Shown here: one piece after another, positions 25,166 through 34,131 of the stretch
Layout of the letters: each line of letters starts with the position of its first letter
How positions within the stretch are numbered: the first letter of the stretch is position 1
DNA from: a virus
Reading direction: 5' to 3' (one strand)
Virus record (IMG/VR): IMGVR_UViG_3300010391_000098
Location: 1-46,496 of that record
Length of the DNA: 46,496 bases
Position numbers and translations under genes: made by a program
Notes under the pieces: model-generated
The model's database searches: none
What the model was told of the DNA's origin: nothing
What the model saw: the letters and a program-made list of their open reading frames with translations, nothing else

Positions 25166-26433
25166 TATTCAACCGGAACGCACGCAGCATTCTCTACTCG
25201 AATGCATGGCGTTGGGCAAATACCAGCTAATGGAATCTGACAATTAGCTTGTGGACATTCACAACACATAGTTGCAAAGTTAGGTGTAGCTGTTCGAGTC
25301 CGCGTATTCGTCGGAGTCCGCGTAGGCGTAACCGTAGGTGTCTGCGTAGCTGTAGGCGTGAATGTCATTGTTCTAGTAGATGTCGGAGTTCGAATAGGCG
25401 TCTGCGTAGGAGAGGGTCGAGTACAGAATGGCGGCTCGCAGACAAAGCCGCCGGTGAATACCCAACCCTGCGGGCAGTGTCCCGTCTCATCTATATTCAT
25501 ACACTCCCCAGGCCCTTCGCAGCACCCTATCATTCCCGTGGGAGTAGGCGTCGGCGTATATGGAATACAAGATACTCCCTGACAAGTAGCACCCGGTACG
25601 AATGTACAGCCAGCTTCGCAGTTCTCGCCAATTACAATTGATATACAGCTAAGAAAGCAAGCGCAACAGCCATTTTGAAAGACTGGCGTAACCGTCGGAG
25701 TTCGCGTGGGCGTTCGCGTGGGCGTCCTCGTTGGTGTAATAGTAGGTGTAATAGTAGATGTATGCGTAATCGTAAATGTCGCAGTAGGAGCAGTCGGTGT
25801 CTCTGTAGGCGTTTCCGTCGGAGTAGGCGTCTCAACAACGGCCAACGCATCTTGTGTTACGCATACGGGATCTCCATCATTAAGCATACAGCCATCCGGG
25901 TTAACTGGAATTGCACAACCGGAGGCATCAAATTCAATATTACTAATCCCGTAATTTGCTGCTATGAAGTCAATCTTAGCTAACTGCGCGTCTGGAACGG
26001 AAAATGCTAAGCATGCTAAGGCGATACATATCTTCCCCGGTGTGGCAGTATTACAGAAGAATAGACAACCATTGGCAATTGCATCAGAGCCTTCAAAGCA
26101 ATTATCCAATGTAAGCATTGAGTCATTATATAGAATTCCAAACGTGAAGGCTGTAATTCCAGCAGTATTACTAATTAAGAGCTGACCATCTTCCATAGCG
26201 CCTATACTCTCGAATATAAGCGTGCTAGAAAGAGTGCCGTCAACTATCCTAACCACGCGCGGCGTGGGCGTACTTGTAGGAGTCCCAGTAGGAATCTCAG
26301 TCGGGGTATCCGTAGGAGTTTCTGTAGGAGTCCCAGTTGGAGTCTCCGTAGGCGTCTCCGTAGGCGTCTCCGTCTGCGCTACAGTTGTAGTTGCTAGAAG
26401 TAGGCTTAGGAGGAAAATAGCTAATTTCTTCAT
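25165..26433 (-). CDS. Exported cohesin-like protein with Thr-Pro linkers and three CC modules (422 aa)
   Basis: Signal peptide MKKLAIFLLSLLL with likely cleavage before QTETPT. A TP linker (20-60) leads to a domain of about 140 residues (ISNTAGITAFTFGILYNDS, then LAKIDFIAANYGISNIEF) whose strands resemble a cohesin fold, the partner of dockerins. Three disulfide-rich modules starting CCAC, CCEG and CCEC follow, separated by TP linkers. The layout recalls a small scaffoldin, but no dockerin is recognised in the window. Function inferred from architecture only. Confidence 0.75.
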   Translation of the reverse strand: MKKLAIFLLSLLLATTTVAQTETPTETPTETPTGTPTETPTDTPTEIPTGTPTSTPTPRVVRIVDGTLSSTLIFESIGAMEDGQLLISNTAGITAFTFGILYNDSMLTLDNCFEGSDAIANGCLFFCNTATPGKICIALACLAFSVPDAQLAKIDFIAANYGISNIEFDASGCAIPVNPDGCMLNDGDPVCVTQDALAVVETPTPTETPTETPTAPTATFTITHTSTITPTITPTRTPTRTPTRTPTVTPVFQNGCCACFLSCISIVIGENCEAGCTFVPGATCQGVSCIPYTPTPTPTGMIGCCEGPGECMNIDETGHCPQGWVFTGGFVCEPPFCTRPSPTQTPIRTPTSTRTMTFTPTATQTPTVTPTRTPTNTRTRTATPNFATMCCECPQANCQIPLAGICPTPCIRVENAACVPVE

Positions 26434-26597
26434 TACTTCTTCTGTTCAGTAGGAGTAGGTGTAGGATCAGCTGTCTCTTTCAAGCCGCCATCAACGCCTT
26501 CTAATACCTTAACTCCCTTATGTACATTCTTCTTCAAACCGTCGAACCAATCCGACACTATCAGAAGAATAAGTGCGCCCAAAATGAACTTCTTCAT
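26433..26597 (-). CDS. Small anchored protein with PTPTPT tail (54 aa)
   Basis: ATG overlaps the preceding stop (CGATGA) and the stop overlaps the next ATG (TAATG). It starts MKKFILGALILLIV, a membrane anchor or signal peptide without a clear cleavage site, then a charged helix, and ends DPTPTPTEQKK. It carries the same N-terminal style and TP motif as its larger neighbours and may be a minimal member of the cassette. Confidence 0.6.
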   Translation of the reverse strand: MKKFILGALILLIVSDWFDGLKKNVHKGVKVLEGVDGGLKETADPTPTPTEQKK

Positions 26598-27421
26598 CGT
26601 AACTTATACTCCAATCTCAAGTTTACAAACCCTGCGAATGAAGTGTATGTATCCACCGCCCTTCTTCCAATTAAGAATACAACATGATTAGAAGGATTCC
26701 ACATTCCTAATCCAGGAAGGGTAGTTCCGGGAATAGATACTAATGTACGCGTATTCGAGGTAACTGTTACAGTAGTATTGAAATTAAAGTCGTTAACTGG
26801 TGTACAAAAGGCTTCCCCTGTATTATAAGTACACCAAGACATCTTCCATCCAACAAACAAAGTGCCATTACCAACAGAAGCGGAGTGCCACTCGAATAGA
26901 ATATTATCTACATCAAGTCCATAGGATGGCATTGTCCAATCATAGTATATATCCCGTTCGTTTCTATCTGGATCTCCCCCAAATGATATAAGACATGGTG
27001 CCGGATCGCAGAATAATTGCGGCGGCACTGGATCACCTAAGGCGGCAGAGATAATTGCCATATCAGCCGTTCGATCAATAGAAATCGAAGCCGCGAGTGA
27101 ACCCACACTTACCGTTACATAGAATAGCTTCGTTAATCCTTCCCCCGAGACATTCACCAGATATGTACCCGGATCAGAGAAGAACTGCAGAATCCCCGCA
27201 GCGGGTACTACATGAAGTATATTAATGGCAGACTTCTCTTGGTAAACGTCGGCGGCTGCTCCACTTGGGAATGTTACAGTTACTTGCGCGTTGGGGATTG
27301 GCCGCCCCTGAAGACCCACAATCGTAACTGGATCACTAGGGAAGCACATATGCGCCGCGGCGCACACAGCGGCTTCTACCGGACTAGCAAATAAAAGTAA
27401 AAGAAGAATTAACGAAACCAT
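26594..27421 (-). CDS. Exported beta-rich protein, tail-fibre-like (275 aa)
   Basis: Excellent binding site AGGAGA before MVSLILLLLLFASPVEA, a signal peptide with AEA-type cleavage. An Ig/transthyretin-like region (residues 28-105: IPNAQVTVTFPSGAAADVY, GTYLVNVSGEGLTKLFYV) is followed by a beta domain of a kind common in phage tail fibres (NILFEWHSASVGNGTLFVGW, NPSNHVVFLIGRRAVDTYTS). A fibre-type domain behind a signal peptide is odd for a phage structural protein. Whether it is incorporated into virions or displayed on the host is unknown. Confidence 0.65.
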   Translation of the reverse strand: MVSLILLLLLFASPVEAAVCAAAHMCFPSDPVTIVGLQGRPIPNAQVTVTFPSGAAADVYQEKSAINILHVVPAAGILQFFSDPGTYLVNVSGEGLTKLFYVTVSVGSLAASISIDRTADMAIISAALGDPVPPQLFCDPAPCLISFGGDPDRNERDIYYDWTMPSYGLDVDNILFEWHSASVGNGTLFVGWKMSWCTYNTGEAFCTPVNDFNFNTTVTVTSNTRTLVSIPGTTLPGLGMWNPSNHVVFLIGRRAVDTYTSFAGFVNLRLEYKLR

Positions 27422-28209
27422 CTAGATCTCCTTCTCCTGAACGCAGAAAGCGGATGCCGAACAGTCATATACCGAAAAGGTGGAGAATCCGACTGCCTAG
27501 CCGCGATCACTAATCTATTCTCCCACGTTTGCAAATCCTGACGCATCTCTGTGGTATCTAAAAATGACTTCCGAGAGGCAAGCCACACGGCGGCCTCTAA
27601 CGTTATAATCTCCTGAAGTATCCGAGCATATTCCGTCTCAAGTACTTGATCATCCCTCTGAAGATGATTAACCCACTTTATGTACCTAAATAAGATACCC
27701 CCTGGATTATCCTGCAGTGGTGCTTCATTTAAGAAGATCAAATCAAGCTGCCTTCGGTAAGTAGGCGCTCCATTGTATTCGACAATAGCATCAAGAGATC
27801 CCTCATCCACTTGATGCATAAATATCCGCTTAGAGAAAGGTACTTGCGACTTCGGAATTCCCGGATCTTTCCACCAGCAGCCGCGTAGAAACGCCATATC
27901 ATCTGGCGTTGGATATTCCATAATATTCGCCACAACGTCCACAGTTTCCTCGTCGGCGAATGTATTCTCCGCATTAGCGATAAGATCCAGCGATCTAGCG
28001 GTAAGTGATTCATTTAGCTTCCTATCAATATCCTGTTTCGTAAACAATGGATCATGGGAAATTATCGAGTCCGTATCTGGATTCATTGGATCTACTAGAA
28101 GCTCGCTTCCCGTAGCTACATCTACACTAGAAGGATAAACCGCGGCGAGGTTCCGCCAAACAGCGAGCCGCATTTCCTTTAAATTTAATCGTCCTAAGAT
28201 ATCTGGCAT
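27409..28209 (-). CDS. Putative head-tail adaptor or tail protein (266 aa)
   Basis: ATG at 28209 follows AGGTTAATTAAA at good spacing; an ATG 33 bases upstream (28242) behind GGAG is the alternative and would add 11 residues. The protein is soluble, helical at both ends (LGRLNLKEMRLAVWRNLA; EYARILQEIITLEAAVWLA) and basic at the C-terminus (FRRRRSRWFR). This fits adaptor proteins that dock beneath the portal. It is the only gene without a signal peptide inside the exported block. Confidence 0.5.
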   Translation of the reverse strand: MPDILGRLNLKEMRLAVWRNLAAVYPSSVDVATGSELLVDPMNPDTDSIISHDPLFTKQDIDRKLNESLTARSLDLIANAENTFADEETVDVVANIMEYPTPDDMAFLRGCWWKDPGIPKSQVPFSKRIFMHQVDEGSLDAIVEYNGAPTYRRQLDLIFLNEAPLQDNPGGILFRYIKWVNHLQRDDQVLETEYARILQEIITLEAAVWLASRKSFLDTTEMRQDLQTWENRLVIAARQSDSPPFRYMTVRHPLSAFRRRRSRWFR

Positions 28210-28270
28210 TTTAATTAACCTATAAAGGGCCAGGCCCGGCATTGCTCCAATCCGTAATTATCAAATATAT

Positions 28271-28498
28271 TTATCTTGCTACACTCTGCATAGGAGTACA
28301 ATCCCACATTCCACATATCTGATGCGGAGCGTATGTTTGCTTCATTGAGCAACTTCCACCCTTCTCTATATTCGTACAAGTGTCCGGCGGCTCCGATTCG
28401 CAGCAACCATCGTACGGTACATATACGCCACTCTTAGCTCTAATTGATGCACATCCACTTATTGAAAGCGCCAACAATACGAGAACCAACTTCTTCAT
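28271..28498 (-). CDS. Small lipoprotein with CC disulfide module (75 aa)
   Basis: MKKLVLVLLALSISGC is a lipoprotein signal with lipobox ISGC at residues 13-16, so the mature protein would start with a lipid-modified Cys16. The mature part contains a CC module (CCESEPPDTC, then C, C, C) like those in three neighbouring proteins. GGAGGGGAAA precedes the ATG. A lipid-anchored phage protein in the late operon suggests action on the host envelope. Confidence 0.75.
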   Translation of the reverse strand: MKKLVLVLLALSISGCASIRAKSGVYVPYDGCCESEPPDTCTNIEKGGSCSMKQTYAPHQICGMWDCTPMQSVAR

Positions 28499-28507
28499 TT
28501 TCCCCTC

Positions 28508-30721
28508 CTATGGAATAGTCGTTATGTCCTTCACTGGGCCATTAAAGCATCTAAACGAGAGCGTATTTATATCATCTACCCGCTTTGTATAGATAATACA
28601 ACGGCACTTGTTCTCATCGCGTAGACCGCCATCTATGCATTCCTTCGCATATTGCGGCTGGAGATCAGAATCATAGATGTCTAGCTCTAGCTTATCTACA
28701 TGCGTCGCTTCTACATGAACAGGAGTCCTCGTCATAGTTCGTGTGGGCGTTATTGTAAGTGGCGGGAAGATAACTGGCGTCTTTGTTTGCGTTCTAGTCT
28801 TACTGGGTGTTACTGTTTGTGTACTAGTCGGTGATCTCGTAGATGTCTCAGTGGGCGTTGAACTTACTCCAGAGGTTGGCGTTTTAGTAGGTGTATCAGT
28901 GAGTGTACTCGTAGGCGTATTAGAAGACGTCTCTGTCCTGGTCTGGGTAGGCGTAGCTGTAGATGTTGGAGTTAAAGTCATAGTATGTGTAGGAGAATCG
29001 GTCGGCGTACTTGTAGATGTCTCGGTAGGTGTCTCTGTTGCTGTAGTAGTGGGCGTTTCCGTAGTTGTCTCAGTGGGCGTGCTACTAGCAGTTTCAGTTG
29101 GAGTTTCAGTAGGAGTCTCAGTAGGAGTCTCCGTTGGCGTACTGGTCGCCGTTTCAGTTGGCGTTTCAGTAAGTGTTTCAGTAGGCGTTTGAGTAGAGGT
29201 CCGTGTCGGGGTGCTGAATAAAATATCTATCTGAATCGGTCCTAATGTATTCGTAGGTGTTTCCGTCGGCGTCTGGGTCGGAGTCTCGGTCGGCGTCGGC
29301 GTACTGGTTGGCGTCTTGGTCGGCGTGCTGGTTGGCGTGCTGGTCGGCGTCTCCGTCGGCGTTTCAGTTGGCGTATTAGTGGCTGTTCTAGTAGACGTAT
29401 TAGTAGGAGATAACGTAGGCGTTTGCGTAGGTGAGCTAGTGGGGGTACTAAAGAGAATATCTATCTGAACTGGTCCAAGTGTGTTAGTTGGTGTATTCGT
29501 GGGTGTATATGTCGGCGTAGGTGTACGAGTGGGCGTATCAGTAGGCGTTCTAGTAGGTGTATAAGTTGGCGTATTTGTTGCAGTCTCCGTGGGCGTATTC
29601 GTTGGCGTGCTGAGTAACACATCAATTTGAACTGGTCCACGGGTGTTGGTGGCAGTGTGCGTAGATGTTGAGGTTGGAGTCGACGTTCTCGTTGGTGTAT
29701 CTGTAGGTGTCTGAGTCAGAGTTGGAGTCGACGTTGGCGTATCCGTGGGTATCAGTGTCGGCGTGTACGTTGAAAATAAGATATCCACTTGCACCGGACC
29801 TAACGTGTTGGTTGGTGTATTAGTAGGCGTTGGGGTTCTCGTTCTTGTCGGAGTAGGTGTTTCCGTTGGTGTAGCAGTACTAGTTGGCGTGTGCGTTATC
29901 GTTGGTGTTAATGTAGGCGTAGGCGTTAATGTAGACAAGAGTACATCTACTTGAACCGGGCCAAGCGCCCTCCAACATACCTGTAAATAGCTCGGATTGG
30001 CTTGCCCATAATGTTGGAAAGTTAGTAGATTAGATGCGGATGGAGCGCCTCCACTAATATGACTACGAAGTCGTGTATATCCAGTAGTACTAAGCTTGTT
30101 GAGATTTCGAAGAGGAAACACATTATAAGCATTGAGTGTAGTAGCGCTCAACAATGTTCCTATATGAGCATCCGTTCCAGCCGTTGCTGTATAATCTGCA
30201 CTGTCGCAGCTACCATCCCAATCAAACCAATCTTCCGTGAAACTCCGACCATCATTGTCTGTCTTAGAAGCTACATAGAGATTATGTGTAGCGCTAATAA
30301 TATCCTTTCCAGCTAAATCAGCTGTATAGTATTGTGTTAGTCCATTCCAAACTGAGTACAATAAAGCTACGTCTTTAGTTTTCTGCGCTCCAAGGACAAA
30401 ATCACAACCATCAAATGCTGGTGGATAACTAATGTCAATGTTTGCTTCAGTAGAGACTTCATCATTGCTACTAAGAGGAAAGTAATTCTGGCATCGAACA
30501 CTCGATATGTTGAAGTTAGGTGTAGGAGTAGTCGTCGGTGTCAATGTTGGTGTTTGTGTACGAGTGGGCGTCTGCGTGATAGTCGGAGTGGCTGTTGGCG
30601 CCATAGCATATGCGGGTTTAGTCAACATTTCTTCAAGCCCGCTCTTCTTCCCTCGCTGCCATAAATATATTTCCACAGAGAGCACTATTAGAGATAAGAT
30701 AATAAGTGCTGCCTGTCTCAT
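28508..30721 (-). CDS. Thr-Pro-stalk surface protein with 54-residue superrepeat and conserved C-terminal domain (737 aa)
   Basis: Residues 5-21 are a membrane anchor or signal. A short TP stretch (42-68) leads to a beta-type domain (70-255; [19 protein letters not shown] resembles fibre domains). Five copies of the box [11 protein letters not shown] start at 254, 308, 362, 416 and 494, within TPTxTPT runs, spaced exactly 54, 54, 54 and 78 residues. A TP stretch (505-665) leads to the C-terminal domain (670-737) shared with the proteins at 32208 and 33592, ending TTIP. The stalk may be extended and O-glycosylated, as TP linkers often are. Start lacks a clear binding site, so coupling is likely. 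Confidence 0.8.
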   Translation of the reverse strand: MRQAALIILSLIVLSVEIYLWQRGKKSGLEEMLTKPAYAMAPTATPTITQTPTRTQTPTLTPTTTPTPNFNISSVRCQNYFPLSSNDEVSTEANIDISYPPAFDGCDFVLGAQKTKDVALLYSVWNGLTQYYTADLAGKDIISATHNLYVASKTDNDGRSFTEDWFDWDGSCDSADYTATAGTDAHIGTLLSATTLNAYNVFPLRNLNKLSTTGYTRLRSHISGGAPSASNLLTFQHYGQANPSYLQVCWRALGPVQVDVLLSTLTPTPTLTPTITHTPTSTATPTETPTPTRTRTPTPTNTPTNTLGPVQVDILFSTYTPTLIPTDTPTSTPTLTQTPTDTPTRTSTPTSTSTHTATNTRGPVQIDVLLSTPTNTPTETATNTPTYTPTRTPTDTPTRTPTPTYTPTNTPTNTLGPVQIDILFSTPTSSPTQTPTLSPTNTSTRTATNTPTETPTETPTSTPTSTPTKTPTSTPTPTETPTQTPTETPTNTLGPIQIDILFSTPTRTSTQTPTETLTETPTETATSTPTETPTETPTETPTETASSTPTETTTETPTTTATETPTETSTSTPTDSPTHTMTLTPTSTATPTQTRTETSSNTPTSTLTDTPTKTPTSGVSSTPTETSTRSPTSTQTVTPSKTRTQTKTPVIFPPLTITPTRTMTRTPVHVEATHVDKLELDIYDSDLQPQYAKECIDGGLRDENKCRCIIYTKRVDDINTLSFRCFNGPVKDITTIP
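29210..29965 (-). repeat. Superrepeat of [11 protein letters not shown] boxes within Thr-Pro codon repeat
   Basis: Five 36-bp boxes within TPTxTPT-coding sequence. The first four boxes are exactly 162 bp apart, the last 234 bp (162 plus 72). Nucleotide sequence between boxes is an ACN-CCN-ACN mini-satellite, prone to unequal recombination. Confidence 0.85.
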
Positions 30722-30727
30722 TTGTAG

Positions 30728-31423
30728 TCATTTAGTTCCAAAGACCAATTTTACATTTCCGCCTTCGAGCAGCACGGTTCGCGTAGAGGCAAAGACCTTG
30801 CTCAAGGCCCGTTCCATCTTTGCCCCTTCTTCATTATTCCCAAGATCGAGGACTACAGTAGAAGCAACCACTTTATTAAGATCAACAAAGAATTTACCAG
30901 TCAGGAATTCTTCTGGAATAGAGTCTTCAGCGTTATAAGCATCTACGATTACAAGATCGTAGACCTTAGTTGTATGCGCAATATAATGCGCTCCGTCATC
31001 AATAATTACATGAAGACGATCATCATTGGGAAGAGCGAACCATCGTTGCGCTGCCTTTACGACTACTGGATTTATCTCTATTGCATCAAATGTCTTAAGC
31101 TTTGGCGCATGTTTAAGCCAATCCTTCGGGATCATTCCAGAACCGAGCCCGAGCATTAAGACAGATTCGACATTCCCCCATTGTTTCTGTAGCTCATAAA
31201 CGTAAGGATGAAATCCCGCATTGGGATTCTGTGCAGACATTCGTCCTGCCCATTGCGTTCCAATCCAGAGACTTCTAATACCATCATCTTCAGTGACCTT
31301 TACTATGCCATAGGATGATGATTCCTCAAAGAGGGTAGTAGCATATGTAGACGAACTAAGGAGTAGTCCAAAAGACAGCCACACCCTCGATTTCCATAGC
31401 TGCCGCGTCATCATTGCTAACAT
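30728..31423 (-). CDS. Exported spermidine-synthase-like protein (231 aa)
   Basis: Methyltransferase-like Rossmann fold of the spermidine synthase group: GLGSG at 92-96, FDAIEINP with E116, DDGAHY at 142-147, and DLVIVDAYN with D161 at the catalytic gate position. At 231 residues it is shorter than usual (near 290) and lacks most of the N-terminal beta domain. The N-terminus (WKSRVWLSFGLLLSSSTYA) looks like a signal peptide, so it may act outside the cytoplasm, where its usual substrates are scarce. The 5' end overlaps the upstream gene by 68 bp; a GTG within it would give a shorter start. Confidence 0.75.
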   Translation of the reverse strand: MLAMMTRQLWKSRVWLSFGLLLSSSTYATTLFEESSSYGIVKVTEDDGIRSLWIGTQWAGRMSAQNPNAGFHPYVYELQKQWGNVESVLMLGLGSGMIPKDWLKHAPKLKTFDAIEINPVVVKAAQRWFALPNDDRLHVIIDDGAHYIAHTTKVYDLVIVDAYNAEDSIPEEFLTGKFFVDLNKVVASTVVLDLGNNEEGAKMERALSKVFASTRTVLLEGGNVKLVFGTK

Positions 31424-31949
31424 CAGCTTGATTTCCCCTCTCTACGAGAAGAATCCCGTGTCGATTTACACAAGCAGCTACAGAGGCGCAGTTTGCCGCC
31501 GCCCCCTGATCGTAAGCTACAAATGTCCCCGGTTCGATAGTAATATCCCTATTTGCGGTAGAGAGAACGGCGGCTGTCCCCACAGAGCCCGCCGTTGCAT
31601 CTTCGCCATGATTTGCGTCCCAATTATCTGCATCCGTCGTAACTTCAAACCTACATCTGGCACCTACATTATTAGTAGTCGTAGTTGAATTGATTCGTAC
31701 CGTAACGGAACAATCAAACGTTGTCGTAGACGCTGAATTAGGGAACCAGAACTCCGCGATTATCCCATTTCGGTTAGTCGCGTGCGTCGCGCAGCTCCAG
31801 AGAACCTTCGTTGGAGCAGTAGCGGTAGCAGCAATTGTGCAGGCAGTTGTCTTTGCGCCTATAAAGTAGGACGCTGGCATATACTGATAACCAGTTCCAG
31901 CGAATGCAGGCGCGGCAATCAGCGAAAGCAACAAAAATAATTTTTTCAT
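31356..31949 (-). CDS. Exported beta-sandwich protein (197 aa)
   Basis: ATG at 31949 follows GGGAGAGAG and gives MKKLFLLLSLIAAPAFAG, a textbook signal peptide; the longer frame upstream is rejected. The mature part is Thr/Ala/Asn-rich beta-strand (FDCSVTVRINSTTTTN, CRFEVTTDADNW, RHGILLVERG), resembling tips or knobs of phage fibres. Six cysteines fit disulfides. Its 3' end overlaps the spermidine-synthase-like gene. Confidence 0.7.
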   Translation of the reverse strand: MKKLFLLLSLIAAPAFAGTGYQYMPASYFIGAKTTACTIAATATAPTKVLWSCATHATNRNGIIAEFWFPNSASTTTFDCSVTVRINSTTTTNNVGARCRFEVTTDADNWDANHGEDATAGSVGTAAVLSTANRDITIEPGTFVAYDQGAAANCASVAACVNRHGILLVERGNQADVSNDDAAAMEIEGVAVFWTTP

Positions 31950-31957
31950 CTCTCTCC

Positions 31958-32242
31958 CTATGGTGTTGGCGTCACAGTAGGTGTAAGTGTTGGCGTTGGA
32001 ATTGGCCAATGCCCTCCACAACTACTTTCACAACTACCACCTTCAACGTACCATTTCCACGCGGCTGCGGTGCAAGCAAAGCACTCCGATAGTTGATTAT
32101 TTAAACAACGATCAGGAATTACTTGAGGCCGGGCAGCCTCAGGAAGCCCAAAATTATCGCACACACAGCAACCATTGCCTATTACCTCCACTGGCGAAAC
32201 AAGAAAGCTAAGGAATAACAGTAATCTGCTTAATCGCTCCAT
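31958..32242 (-). CDS. Small secreted CC-module protein ending in Thr-Pro tail (94 aa)
   Basis: The ATG lies inside the last codons of the upstream gene, in another frame. The protein starts [18 protein letters not shown], a signal peptide, then a Cys-rich module (GCCVCDN and onward to CESSC, about ten cysteines) and ends in a bare TP linker, [15 protein letters not shown] linker without a following domain suggests truncation or a fusion point for recombination. No binding site precedes it, so translation is probably coupled. Confidence 0.65.
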   Translation of the reverse strand: MERLSRLLLFLSFLVSPVEVIGNGCCVCDNFGLPEAARPQVIPDRCLNNQLSECFACTAAAWKWYVEGGSCESSCGGHWPIPTPTLTPTVTPTP

Positions 32243-33626
32243 CCGGACACCGTATATCTAGTGAATTAACTGTACTCTCACGCTTCATGAACAGTACGCA
32301 TCTACACTCATCTATCTCTTTTGTAGCATAATTCTCATGCATACAAAGATCAGCATTCTGTGGTACTTCCGCAACTCCGTCGTAGAGAGAAAGCTCCAGC
32401 GAATGAATATGCGAATGCTTTCCGCGCTTTCTAGCCGTTGGAGTCCTTGTAGCTGTTGCGGTTGGGGTTGAGGTTGGTACTACAAGTTCAAAGGCTCCAA
32501 TATCACAAGCGATAGACTTCGGCCGGCTAATGTCGCGTTGATCTATAGTCTCACAGGCCGGTGGAGTCCCGCTCGGCGTGGCAGGATTGCCTGAATTGTA
32601 CGCCGGGCTCATAGAATTGATAGCCATCGTCTGTGTGAAACCACCATTGTCGGCTAATGCTAAAAGAAGTGGATCAATATTCTGCTGATCGCCAGTTGAG
32701 GTAAAAGTACACGAAGTGCCAGTTTCTATATTATAGCCTGCGCTTACTAGTGTACCTTGATTGTTGCATGGACCAGACAAGATTGTATTACTAATCGTTG
32801 TAGTTCTGCCGCCACCAACTCTAAGTACGATTGGATTTCCAGCAAAGGGGCCAACTGTTACGTTATTCAAGATTGCCGCGCTACCGACGTCAGAGCCTAA
32901 ATTTATTACTTCAACAACTACATTATTGCCAGAAAAAGTGCAATTCTTAAGAGTAATAGATGCACTCCCAAATCCAACAGCAACATTACCTATATTAGAT
33001 GCAAACGTACTATTGGTAATTACCTCAGAATCGTAGGCACTACTATCAATAGCCTCTTTATTATTTGTAAAAGTTGAATCGGTTACAGTCAGATTTACAC
33101 CATTATTGATCCCAAGGCCCGCACTCCCTTTATTATTATCAAACAAGGTCCGATTAACAACTGTATCACCGCTGAAAGTACTTGAGTCAATAAGAATACC
33201 AGAAGCATTCAACGCTGCCGATCCGTGGACAATAGCCAAATCTTGTATGATAAAAGTACCAGATGGAATGTTTACCTTCAAGATACGTGTTATGTCATTG
33301 CCACTAACTACTGTATTAGAGCTACCAGCTCCGGTGATCGTGCAACTACTCAAGAGAAGCATTTCACCAAGACTCAATGTATATGTCCCAGCAGGTATAT
33401 TAATTATACTTCCGTCACAACATTGCACAGCTTGCCGTAGCGAGCAGGTTCCAACTGAGCACGTCCCATCAAGATCACTCACGGTGTTGACTGTATAGGG
33501 GCCAGTGATACAAGTCGGCGTAGTAGTAGGGGTCGACGTTTCCGTAGGAGTTGTAGTTTGTGCTTTAGCTACAACTCCTACGATCAGGAAGCTAAGGGAT
33601 AGTAGTGACTTCTTTAATAGTCCCAT
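32208..33626 (-). CDS. Exported CSLREA/beta-helix protein with conserved C-terminal domain (472 aa)
   Basis: Start chosen at 33626 for [16 protein letters not shown], a signal peptide with cleavage near AKAQ. After a short TP segment comes a CSLREA-like entry ([20 protein letters not shown]), then a right-handed beta-helix with parallel repeats ([49 protein letters not shown]) and a DIGAFEL end motif. A TP linker leads to the shared C-terminal domain ([10 protein letters not shown] ... CRCVLF ... [14 protein letters not shown]). The gene starts inside the end of the upstream gene. Beta-helix proteins typically bind or cleave polysaccharide; no catalytic residues were assigned. Confidence 0.8.
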   Translation of the reverse strand: MGLLKKSLLSLSFLIVGVVAKAQTTTPTETSTPTTTPTCITGPYTVNTVSDLDGTCSVGTCSLRQAVQCCDGSIINIPAGTYTLSLGEMLLLSSCTITGAGSSNTVVSGNDITRILKVNIPSGTFIIQDLAIVHGSAALNASGILIDSSTFSGDTVVNRTLFDNNKGSAGLGINNGVNLTVTDSTFTNNKEAIDSSAYDSEVITNSTFASNIGNVAVGFGSASITLKNCTFSGNNVVVEVINLGSDVGSAAILNNVTVGPFAGNPIVLRVGGGRTTTISNTILSGPCNNQGTLVSAGYNIETGTSCTFTSTGDQQNIDPLLLALADNGGFTQTMAINSMSPAYNSGNPATPSGTPPACETIDQRDISRPKSIACDIGAFELVVPTSTPTATATRTPTARKRGKHSHIHSLELSLYDGVAEVPQNADLCMHENYATKEIDECRCVLFMKRESTVNSLDIRCPDGAIKQITVIP

Positions 33627-34131
33627 CAGGACACCGCACATTCAACGAGATTACACCACCTTGCCGCTTCACGTAAAGAACACACCGACAAGCATCCGGT
33701 CTGAATTCTTTAGGAACATACGCCGGACTAGCTAGACAGATATCCGAGAACTGTGGAAGATCCGTATCTCCATCGTAGATTGAAAGCTCAAGAGCATGAA
33801 CATGGGAAGCTTGTCCCTTCGAGCCACGAGCTGGAGTGATCGTAACTGTCGGCGTAATCGAAGGAGTCTTTGTAATCGTTGGAGTCGGTGTATGCGTCCG
33901 CGTATTTGTCGCGGTAGCCGTAGCCGTCCTCGTCCTAGTAGCTGTTCGAGTAGGCGACTGGAAGACAGTAATCGTCGGTGTCTGAGTAGCTGTTGGGATA
34001 GTAGTAGGGGTATTTGTTAGTGTATGAGTTGGTGTACTAGTAGCCGGGACTGGTGTATCCGTAGGAGTCTCCGTCTGCGCCGCTGCCATTAAGGGAAAAA
34101 ATAAGACAAGTACAGATATGAACTTCTTCAT
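33592..34131 (-). CDS. Exported Thr-Pro stalk protein with conserved C-terminal domain (179 aa)
   Basis: Signal peptide [19 protein letters not shown], a TP and TAT-rich stalk (about residues 20-105) and the shared C-terminal domain ([12 protein letters not shown] ... [11 protein letters not shown] ... [14 protein letters not shown]). It has no other domain: simply signal, stalk and C-terminal domain, so it is the minimal form of the family. GGAGGTGGG lies upstream and ATG overlaps the preceding stop. First of the exported cassette genes in the direction of transcription. Confidence 0.75.
   Translation of the reverse strand: MKKFISVLVLFFPLMAAAQTETPTDTPVPATSTPTHTLTNTPTTIPTATQTPTITVFQSPTRTATRTRTATATATNTRTHTPTPTITKTPSITPTVTITPARGSKGQASHVHALELSIYDGDTDLPQFSDICLASPAYVPKEFRPDACRCVLYVKRQGGVISLNVRCPDGTIKEVTTIP

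Noticed and set aside
28743-29192. Plus-strand frames rich in V-G-V/S-V-G repeats opposite the Thr-Pro stalks (also near 25706, 26222, 29745, 33505)
   Set aside because: They are the antisense of ACN-CCN repeats; no binding sites and no independent support.
28700-30000. CRISPR array or diversity-generating retroelement
   Set aside because: The repeats are in-frame Thr-Pro codons without regular spacers, and no reverse transcriptase or cas gene is present.
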